Source: Acinetobacter lanii
GTDB taxonomy: Bacteria; Pseudomonadota; Gammaproteobacteria; Pseudomonadales; Moraxellaceae
Direction: 5' to 3'
Assembly: GCF_011578285.1 (NCBI RefSeq)
Contig: NZ_CP049916.1
Location: 1,116,001-1,180,000 of the forward strand
Length of the DNA: 64,000 bases
The notes under the pieces were generated by a model. That model made no database searches. It had not been told where the DNA came from and saw nothing but the letters and a program-made list of their open reading frames with translations. Positions within the stretch are counted from its first letter, which is position 1. The number at the start of each line of letters is the position of its first letter. Shown piece after piece: positions 57,472 through 64,000 of the stretch. A program made the translations under genes and the position numbers.

Positions 57472-59010
57472 ATGTGTGGAGTTGTTGGTATAGCTGGTAA
57501 ATCACCCGTTAACCAAATGTTGTTTGATGCATTAACGATGTTACAACATCGTGGACAAGATGCTGCTGGGATCGTGACCTGCGCCAATGGTCGTTTATTT
57601 TTAAGAAAAGACAATGGTATGGTGCGTGACGTGTTTCATACTCGTCACATGCGTGCTTTGTTGGGCAATTACGGCATTGGTCATGTTCGTTATCCAACAG
57701 CGGGGTCTTCGAGCAGTGCTGAAGCACAACCGTTTTATGTCAATTCACCGTATGGTATTACCTTAGCGCACAATGGTAATTTGACCAATGCTGCCGAAAT
57801 TCACGATGACTTGTATAAAACTGACTTACGTCATATGAATACCGATTCGGATTCAGAAGTGTTGCTCAACGTATTTGCACATGAGTTGCAAAAACGCGGT
57901 AAATTGAATCCAACTGCTGATGATATTTTCCATGTGGTGTCACGTGTGCATGAACGCTGTAAGGGCGGTTATGCCGTGGTTGCCATGATTACCGGTCATG
58001 GGATCGTGGGTTTCCGTGATCCAAACGGGATTCGTCCTTTGATCTTGGGCTCTCGCGATACTGAATTGGGGGTTGAATATATCTTGGCTTCTGAGTCTGT
58101 GGCTTTAACTGCACTGGGCTTTAAAGTTGAGCGTGATGTCTTCCCGGGTGAAGCGATTTTTATTGATGACTCAGGTCAATTGTTCTCGCAACAATGTGCC
58201 ACTAATCCGCAACATCGTCCATGTATTTTTGAATATGTGTACTTTGCGCGTCCAGATGCGACCATTGATGGGATTTCAGTATATAAAGCCCGTTTAAAAA
58301 TGGGTGAAAAGCTGGCGCATAAAATTCTTTGTGAATGGGGTGAGTTCCACGATGTTGATGTGGTGATTCCAATTCCAGATACCTCACGTACTTCAGCACT
58401 TGAGCTTGCCAATATTTTAGGGGTCAAGTTCCGTGAAGGTTTTATGAAGAACCGTTATATCGGTCGTACCTTCATTATGCCGGGGCAGCAACTGCGTAAA
58501 AAATCGGTACGTCAAAAACTCAACCCAGTTGAGCTTGAGTTTAAAGGCAAAAATGTATTGTTGGTGGATGACTCGATCGTACGTGGCACCACCTGTAATG
58601 AAATTATTCAAATGGCACGTGATGCCGGTGCCAAGAAAGTCTTTTTCGCTTCTGCTGCACCGATGGTGAAATATCCAAACGTGTACGGTATTGATATGCC
58701 GGTGAAAGATGAATTGATTGCATCGAATCGTGATGTTGAAGAAATTCGTGAAATCATTGGCGCAGATCGTCTGATTTTCCAAAATTTAGAAGATTTAAAA
58801 GACGCCGTGCGTACCAAGAAAGTTCCTGATTTACGTGAATTTGACTGTTCGGTATTTGATGGAATTTATGTGGCAGGGGGCATTGATGATGCTTATCTTG
58901 ATAATCTTGAGCAACAACGTTGTGATTCTGCCATGAAGAAAAAAGATGGCTATGTCGATGTCAATGTCGATGCTGCATCGGTAGATTTGAGTGGCATCAA
59001 AGAGATGTAA
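57472..59010 (+). CDS. purF: Amidophosphoribosyltransferase
   Basis: First step of purine synthesis, giving phosphoribosylamine from PRPP and glutamine. 512 residues. The Met-Cys start ([15 protein letters not shown]) exposes the catalytic Cys2 of the glutaminase. [19 protein letters not shown] and [10 protein letters not shown] belong to the glutaminase half; the PRPP motif is [13 protein letters not shown] near residue 365. Type is that of E. coli (no iron-sulfur cluster residues seen). A clear terminator follows. Confidence 0.97.
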   Translation: MCGVVGIAGKSPVNQMLFDALTMLQHRGQDAAGIVTCANGRLFLRKDNGMVRDVFHTRHMRALLGNYGIGHVRYPTAGSSSSAEAQPFYVNSPYGITLAHNGNLTNAAEIHDDLYKTDLRHMNTDSDSEVLLNVFAHELQKRGKLNPTADDIFHVVSRVHERCKGGYAVVAMITGHGIVGFRDPNGIRPLILGSRDTELGVEYILASESVALTALGFKVERDVFPGEAIFIDDSGQLFSQQCATNPQHRPCIFEYVYFARPDATIDGISVYKARLKMGEKLAHKILCEWGEFHDVDVVIPIPDTSRTSALELANILGVKFREGFMKNRYIGRTFIMPGQQLRKKSVRQKLNPVELEFKGKNVLLVDDSIVRGTTCNEIIQMARDAGAKKVFFASAAPMVKYPNVYGIDMPVKDELIASNRDVEEIREIIGADRLIFQNLEDLKDAVRTKKVPDLREFDCSVFDGIYVAGGIDDAYLDNLEQQRCDSAMKKKDGYVDVNVDAASVDLSGIKEM

Positions 59011-59030
59011 AAACGGCGTAGAAAGTCATT

Positions 59031-59057
59031 AAAAAAGCGGGTAATTCCCGCTTTTTT
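59031..59057 (+). terminator. Intrinsic terminator of purF
   Basis: AAAAAAGCGGG/CCCGCTTTTTT around TAATT. Confidence 0.92.
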
Positions 59058-59096
59058 AATTTATGATTTAAAAACAATGTATCAGGACAGTTTACA

Positions 59097-60986
59097 TTGA
59101 AAGATGTGAGTCACTACTTTATAAAAAACAAAAATATTCTTTGGTCTGCAAGCGTTTGTCTGCTTGTGGTTGTATTTTCTATTGTGATTTTAAATACCGT
59201 TTTGGGGTTGTTGGTTCATTATATTGATCCAACCCAATCGATCTTTTGGCATTCCTTAAGCCCTTATTTAATGGTGGTGTTGGTCACAGTCATTGGTGGC
59301 TCGATGCTGTATGAGTTTTACGTGTTTCGCTCAGGTGGGCATACACTGGCGAAACAGTTAAAAGCACGGCAACTAACTTTAATGGAAAGTACCCCTGAAG
59401 AAAGTGCCGCACTGCGCATCACTGAAAAATTGGCACAGACCTTTGCAATTGATACCCCAACACTGTATGTATTGCCCGATGAAATTGGTGTGAATGCTTT
59501 GACTGCGGGGTTTCATCCCAAAGACACCGTGATTATTTTGACTTGGGGGGCATTACAAAATTTAGATGAGCTTGAGCTGTATGGTTTACTCGGACATGAG
59601 TTCAATCAAATCCTCTCCGGTGAAGCGACTGAAAACACTCGATTGAAAATTCTATACAGTGGTGTGATTACCTTTAGTCAGTGGGGCAGTAAAATTGCAC
59701 GTTGGGGTTTTCGCAATAACGAACACGGTCGACGCCATAAACTTGAAACCAGTTTGGTGGCAATCGGTGGGGTGATTTGGCTGATTGGTAGTTTGGGTGT
59801 GCTGATCACGCGTTTGATCAAGTACCTGACTCTCGGTGGGCGGACTTTTTATAATGACCATAAAACCAAACGCTTATTGTTAAACAATGCCAATGTACAA
59901 ACCTTACTCAGAATCTATGTGCATCATGCCGGCTCGCAAATCCATAGTGAATATTCCGAAGCGATTTCGCATATGTGTTTTGCCAATTCACTCAGCCCAC
60001 AGAGTTGGCTAAATATTCATCCGAGTATTCAAAATCGTATTTATGAGTTGAATCCGAGTTTGCTTGAAGATTTACAGTTGGAAAACTTACAGAAGTTGCG
60101 TAGTCAACCTTTGTTTAGTCTCATGCGTTCTTTAGAAGAGTCGGTGGCAGAAGAATATAACCCATGGGTATCTCCGCAGCCCTTGCCATTGCTGCGCTTA
60201 TCTCCGATTAGTTTTGCGATTAAAGATGCGATTAAACCTCTAAATGCTGAGGTGCGTCAGCAGATGAGTCGACCGGACTTGATTCAACGTGCGATGCAAA
60301 CTTCAACAGGCTCACGTGAGGTGATGGTGACGATTTTAATGATTCGCCAGTATCGTGAATTTATCCCATCAGATGCACAAGTCAGCCGTGCTATTGTCGA
60401 TTCGTTATTGAATATTGACGGTCGTGTCCATATCCAAATTTTTCATGAAGCTTGTAGTAATTTAGGCAATATGCCTGCCACCAGTGCCCGTCAATTTATT
60501 ACCAAGCTGGCTAAAATTATCCAGGAAGATGGTGAAATTGGCTTGTTGGATGCCTTGCTGATTGAAAAAGTCAAAGCAGAACTGAATCTACTTCCGATTC
60601 ATCGACCTACCTCTATGGAAGAGGCGAAGCCTCAAATCGTACGTTTGATCGATGCCTTATTGCATGTGCAACAGCTCAACAGTGCCAATCAATTGGAAGT
60701 GCGCTATCAAATCTTAGAGCGCGTACTCACGGTTGAAGAGTTAGAGCTGTATGAAGAAATTTCGGATGAACCGATTGATTTGGGCGAGATATTAAATGAT
60801 ATCGCAGGTTTGTTGCTGCGTGACCGTTTGAGTATCTTGGGGGTGGCGGAAATCTGTCTGTGGAATGACCGTGTCATTACCCAAGATGAACTAGACGTGC
60901 TTGAATTGCTGTATTGGCGTTTAGGCTTTGAAAGTGATGAAATTGTAGAGCAAATGCATAAGCAAAATAGTGTGATGATCATCTAG
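59097..60986 (+). CDS. M48-like membrane protein with degenerate zinc motif
   Basis: 629 residues from TTG 59097, which has AGGA nine bases before; GTG 59106 is an alternative. Two N-terminal membrane segments (about 13-36 and 53-73) precede a region like HtpX/Ste24: TPTLYVLPDEIGVNALTAGF, then ELYGLLGHEFNQILSGEA. Active M48 enzymes have HEXXH; here it reads HEFNQ (residues 167-171), so the second zinc ligand is Gln. The third ligand block is also not recognisable. A third hydrophobic hairpin is at about 220-250. The cytoplasmic C-terminal half is helical and resembles TerB-like repeats (LLIEKVKAELNLLPIH, then LEICLWNDRVITQDELDVLE-like). It is probably a non-proteolytic scaffold or regulator. 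Confidence 0.75.
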   Translation: MKDVSHYFIKNKNILWSASVCLLVVVFSIVILNTVLGLLVHYIDPTQSIFWHSLSPYLMVVLVTVIGGSMLYEFYVFRSGGHTLAKQLKARQLTLMESTPEESAALRITEKLAQTFAIDTPTLYVLPDEIGVNALTAGFHPKDTVIILTWGALQNLDELELYGLLGHEFNQILSGEATENTRLKILYSGVITFSQWGSKIARWGFRNNEHGRRHKLETSLVAIGGVIWLIGSLGVLITRLIKYLTLGGRTFYNDHKTKRLLLNNANVQTLLRIYVHHAGSQIHSEYSEAISHMCFANSLSPQSWLNIHPSIQNRIYELNPSLLEDLQLENLQKLRSQPLFSLMRSLEESVAEEYNPWVSPQPLPLLRLSPISFAIKDAIKPLNAEVRQQMSRPDLIQRAMQTSTGSREVMVTILMIRQYREFIPSDAQVSRAIVDSLLNIDGRVHIQIFHEACSNLGNMPATSARQFITKLAKIIQEDGEIGLLDALLIEKVKAELNLLPIHRPTSMEEAKPQIVRLIDALLHVQQLNSANQLEVRYQILERVLTVEELELYEEISDEPIDLGEILNDIAGLLLRDRLSILGVAEICLWNDRVITQDELDVLELLYWRLGFESDEIVEQMHKQNSVMII

Positions 60987-61117
60987 TTAAATTGCGTTAA
61001 AATTATTCAAATAAATTTATTTGCTTTGAAAATTGATTTTAAGGCATTTTGAAGTACGCAAATGCAGATATAAAGCTCAGCATTTGCTTGCGAAAATCGT
61101 TAGAATACCCGACCCCG

Positions 61118-61810
61118 ATGAATACTAGTACCGATGTAATGAATGTGAATATGGTAGAGCATCAGCGAAGTCTATTGGCTGTTCTAGGTATCGATGTTTG
61201 GATGCCTAAAGTCAATGCGCCTGTGCGAAACTATAGCGCGTCGTTATATCGTGATCAGGCAGCGCTTGAAACTGCTTATGTAGAACCGATTCAATCGTTT
61301 GATACAGTTTTAGTGCCTGATTCCACTCAGACTTCGCTTCAACCACAGCAAGCGTCTGCGTCAGCTGAAGTGACTCTGGTTCGGGAACAGGTTCAGCCAC
61401 ACGCTGTTGAACAAAAGGTTGCGCAAGTCACTGTATACGATGATGCTCGACCCGTCATTCACATTGATGCCTTTGAGTTGCAAGCGTGGTGTACCGAGCG
61501 CTGTATCATTGTGGTCGATAGTACCGATCTCAATGCTGCGCAAAGTCAGTTATGGCGTAATATTCAACGTGCGCAAACTGGACACTTCTTTGATTTAAAA
61601 TGGCCTTTTCCACTCGCACTGCTCCAAGATGGGCGTGGAGTACAGGTCTATATTCAAGGTTTCTTGGACGCTATGCGAGGGGAAAAGAAAATCATCAGTT
61701 TAGGTCAAATTAAACATTGTCAATATACAGATGTGGTGGTGCTTGCAAGTCTAAGCGAAATGTTGGATCAGCCACTGTTAAAGCGAGATCTATGGGCATT
61801 GATGAGATAA
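61118..61810 (+). CDS. holD: Probable DNA polymerase III psi subunit (HolD-like)
   Basis: About 230 residues from ATG 61118; 61139 and 61151 are other possible starts and none has a strong ribosome site. The N-terminal HQRSLLAVLGIDVWMPK resembles the chi-binding peptide of HolD (E. coli LQQLGITQWSLRRP). A Gln/Pro/Ala/Val-rich linker follows (about 60-115). The C-terminal part has IIVVDSTDLNAAQSQLWRNI and ends LSEMLDQPLLKRDLWALM, like the end of HolD. Pseudomonas psi proteins are likewise long with a linker. In many genomes holD precedes rimI, which is not seen here. Assignment is by pattern only. Confidence 0.55.
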   Translation: MNTSTDVMNVNMVEHQRSLLAVLGIDVWMPKVNAPVRNYSASLYRDQAALETAYVEPIQSFDTVLVPDSTQTSLQPQQASASAEVTLVREQVQPHAVEQKVAQVTVYDDARPVIHIDAFELQAWCTERCIIVVDSTDLNAAQSQLWRNIQRAQTGHFFDLKWPFPLALLQDGRGVQVYIQGFLDAMRGEKKIISLGQIKHCQYTDVVVLASLSEMLDQPLLKRDLWALMR

Positions 61811-62031
61811 TACTTTGATCATGGGCTAAAAGCGGTATCATCACTTTGTTTTAAATTGTTCCAGTTTCGATGATTGCTGTTTGGGTTGCTATGGTAATGC
61901 TGTATACCTGCTCGTCTTGTCAAGCTCACTCAATCCATTGTTCATGTGAAAAGCAAATCATAAAAGTGTGGCTATAAAAATTAAAATCAGTGTATAAATA
62001 AAGCAGGTTGAATAATAAAGACAGGGACACA

Positions 62032-62997
62032 ATGCGTCAAAAAGTCGTGGTATTTAGTCAAATCGATTCCAATATTCTTGAAAAATTAAAAGCACAATAT
62101 GAAGTTGTGGTGATTGACCCGAAAGCAGGCGAGGTCAATCAACAAATACTTGAGCATGTGGTAGATGCAGACGGCATGATTGGGGCAGGGCGTTTATTAA
62201 ATCAAAGCAATCTGAGTTCGGCCAAAGAGCTAAAGATTATTTCTTCTGTCAGTGTAGGCTATGACAATTATGATCTCGATTATCTCAATCAACGCAAAAT
62301 TTGGCTGTCCAATACGCCACACGTATTAACCGAAACCACCGCAGATTTGGCCTTTGCATTGCTCATGAGTGCTGCACGTCAAGTCCCACGTTTGGATCAG
62401 TGGACCAAGCAAGGGCAATGGACTCGAACCGCAGGAGCTGCGCAATTTGGACAAGATATTTTTGGAAAAAATTTAGGCATCATAGGTCTGGGGAATATTG
62501 GGGCAGCCATTGCACGACGGGGTTTTCATGGCTTTAACATGAATATTCTTTATCATAATCGTCGTGAAAATATAGAACGTGCTGAAGCACTCAATGCCAC
62601 GTACTGCGAATTTGATGAATTGTTAGAGCAGTCAGATTTTGTAGTGGTGGCGGTAGATTTAAATGCAGATTCTAAAGCATTAATTGGGTCGGCTGAATTT
62701 GAAAAAATGAAACCAACGGCTGTTTTTGTCAATATTTCGCGGGGTTCAGTGGTCGATGAGCAAGCCTTAATAGATGCATTAAAGTCACGACGCATATTTG
62801 CAGCAGGTTTGGATGTCTATCAAAAAGAGCCGCTACAACACTCTGAATTGTTTGAATTGGACAATGTTGTGACCCTACCACATGTGGGTTCTGCAACTGC
62901 TGAAACGCGCTATAAAATGGCGGCTTTAGCGTATCAAAATTTGCTTGAAGGTCTCGCAGGGCGACAGCCGCAATATGTGGTGAATCCGAACTTTTAG
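62032..62997 (+). CDS. D-isomer-specific 2-hydroxyacid dehydrogenase (GhrB-like)
   Basis: ATG 62032 has AGGGA four bases upstream and gives 321 residues; the longer frame to 62008 is not supported. NAD(P)-binding loop GKNLGIIGLGNIGAAIARR near residue 150. Catalytic residues are Arg in SRGSVVDEQAL, Glu in DVYQKEPL and His in LPHVGSATAET. SVSVGYDNYDLDYLNQRKIW is typical of the glyoxylate/hydroxypyruvate and 2-ketogluconate reductases. The exact 2-keto acid cannot be told from sequence. Confidence 0.9.
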   Translation: MRQKVVVFSQIDSNILEKLKAQYEVVVIDPKAGEVNQQILEHVVDADGMIGAGRLLNQSNLSSAKELKIISSVSVGYDNYDLDYLNQRKIWLSNTPHVLTETTADLAFALLMSAARQVPRLDQWTKQGQWTRTAGAAQFGQDIFGKNLGIIGLGNIGAAIARRGFHGFNMNILYHNRRENIERAEALNATYCEFDELLEQSDFVVVAVDLNADSKALIGSAEFEKMKPTAVFVNISRGSVVDEQALIDALKSRRIFAAGLDVYQKEPLQHSELFELDNVVTLPHVGSATAETRYKMAALAYQNLLEGLAGRQPQYVVNPNF

Positions 62998-63082
62998 CGC
63001 ATAAGATGTCGATAAAAATTGATAACACTTCATTGCCAATTCATCCTAAATTCAATGTTATAGTCGCATAAAACAGGATTGA

Positions 63083-64000
63083 GTGTGTATTTTGAAGAAG
63101 ACCCTACTCGCCTTGAGTTTAAGTCTAAGTGCGCTGTGTAGCGCAGACAATGATTTTGGTTCTGATCAGGCATCCACGATAAAAATTCCAGAAATTGGAA
63201 GTGGAGTGGGGTTGATCGATCAACAAAAAGAAAAAATTATTGGTGAAAAAGTCTATCGCCAAGTGCAACAGCAACTCCCGGTATTGCATGATGTTTGGCT
63301 AGAAGATCAGTTTATGATGATCTTTACCCGCATCCTAAGTCATACCCAATTAGGTCGTCCTGTGGGGCTTGTGGTAGTCAATGATCCGCAGATTAATGCC
63401 TTTGCTGTGCCAGGGGGATTGTTTGCTTTAAATAGTGGTTTGATCACCTCGGCGAAAAATCTCGATGAAGTGGCAGGGGTGATGGCGCATGAAATTGCCC
63501 ATGTGTCACAGCGGCATTATAGTCGCTCACAAGAGGCCTTTAAGGGGCAAGGTCTGTTGGCACTAGCAGGTATTATTGTCGGGGCTGCCATCGCTGCACA
63601 GGCCGATAGTGATGTTGGAAACGCCCTGATGATGGGCACGCAAGCGGCAATGATTGATAAACAACTTAGCTATAGTCGAAATCAAGAGCGTGAAGCAGAC
63701 CGTATTGGGATGCAACTGATGTATGGTGCAGGCTACAATCCTCAAAGCATGGCTGATTTCTTCGAAACCATGAATCGAGCCACTGCACGCGTCAGTTATT
63801 TGCCTGATTTTTGGTATACCCATCCCTTGACCACTGAGCGTATGAGTGAGGCGCGACTACGGGCCAATCAGCTGCCTAAAGTGCCGTATAGCAATACCCA
63901 AGAAGACTTTGAAGTGATTAAGTGGTACACCGCTGTGATCACCAATCAAGCTACTGAAAATCAGCTTAAAACCATTGCCCAACGCCGTAATTTCGCAGGA
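63083..64000 (+). CDS. M48-family periplasmic protease, BepA-like (3' end outside window)
   Basis: About 306 residues are present, open at the window end. GTG 63083 with AGGA four bases upstream is preferred; TTG 63092 would give MKKTLLALSLSLSALCSA directly. Both leave a signal peptide ending in CSA. The zinc motif HEIAH is at residues 136-140, preceded by NAFAVPGGLFALNSGL; the third ligand is in RNQEREADRIGMQLMYGAGY. FWYTHPLTTERMSEAR follows. BepA degrades misassembled LptD and BAM substrates and has TPR repeats at its C-terminus; whether those are present lies outside the window. Motifs are intact, unlike the M48-like protein at 59097. Confidence 0.9.
   Translation, partial: MCILKKTLLALSLSLSALCSADNDFGSDQASTIKIPEIGSGVGLIDQQKEKIIGEKVYRQVQQQLPVLHDVWLEDQFMMIFTRILSHTQLGRPVGLVVVNDPQINAFAVPGGLFALNSGLITSAKNLDEVAGVMAHEIAHVSQRHYSRSQEAFKGQGLLALAGIIVGAAIAAQADSDVGNALMMGTQAAMIDKQLSYSRNQEREADRIGMQLMYGAGYNPQSMADFFETMNRATARVSYLPDFWYTHPLTTERMSEARLRANQLPKVPYSNTQEDFEVIKWYTAVITNQATENQLKTIAQRRNFAG

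Noticed and set aside
58417..58782. Minus-strand frame of 121 codons inside purF
   Set aside because: Antisense shadow of the PRPP-binding half of PurF.

Overview
This 64 kb window looks like an ordinary, stable stretch of chromosome from an Acinetobacter-type gammaproteobacterium (Moraxellaceae). The AT-rich base composition, the order alaS-lysC-csrA, a CsrA with a long C-terminal tail, the pyrB-pyrC' pair, a crp homologue divergent from a yhfA-like OsmC gene, and gspL-gspM standing apart from other type II secretion genes all point that way. I see no insertion sequence, prophage, CRISPR array, rRNA or tRNA. The species cannot be fixed from the sequence alone.

Layout. 1-5.6 kb: 3' part missing TonB-dependent receptor behind a His/Cys-containing DUF2946 protein, then an OsmC-YcaO fusion. 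5.7-8.4 kb: a purine salvage block (NCS2 purine permease with a structured leader, adenine-deaminase-like enzyme). 8.4-10 kb: two related four-cysteine lipoproteins flanking a cytochrome b561. 10.1-15.4 kb: rnhB, csrA, lysC, alaS. 15.8-19.1 kb: Epd/GAPDH, a small coiled-coil membrane protein, azlCD with a divergent Lrp-type regulator. 19.4-24.3 kb: hisZ-purA, then two paralogous M48 lipoproteins around a small membrane protein. 24.5-30 kb: aldo-keto reductase, crp/vfr, OsmC protein, M23 peptidase, rhodanese, serine acetyltransferase. 30.4-42.1 kb: clpB, rlmL, pyrBC', an inner-membrane OmpA-like protein, an LprI-like lipoprotein. 42.2-49.1 kb: DUF2520 protein, trmB, SulP transporter, GST, thiG, thiS, DUF423, rpoH, tusA. 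49.5-64 kb: cold-shock protein, RhlB-like helicase, nitroreductase, gpsA, sixA, gspLM, pyrD, cvpA-purF, a degenerate M48-like membrane protein, a probable DNA polymerase III psi subunit, a D-2-hydroxyacid dehydrogenase, and a BepA-like M48 protease cut by the window end.

Themes. Nucleotide metabolism recurs (purine uptake and deamination, purA, purF, pyrB/pyrC', pyrD), as does envelope quality control (four M48-related proteins, an M23 peptidase, several lipoproteins) and the heat-shock axis (rpoH and clpB, with a sigma-32-like promoter ahead of clpB). Nearly every gene end is marked by a clear intrinsic terminator, which makes transcription units easy to read.

The items most worth a second look are the terminator-bearing leader ahead of the purine permease, the M48-like protein whose HEXXH has become HEFNQ, the OsmC-YcaO fusion, the probable divergent HolD, the terminator placed just before hisZ, and the paired four-cysteine lipoproteins. 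All assignments rest on reading motifs by eye; no database search was run.
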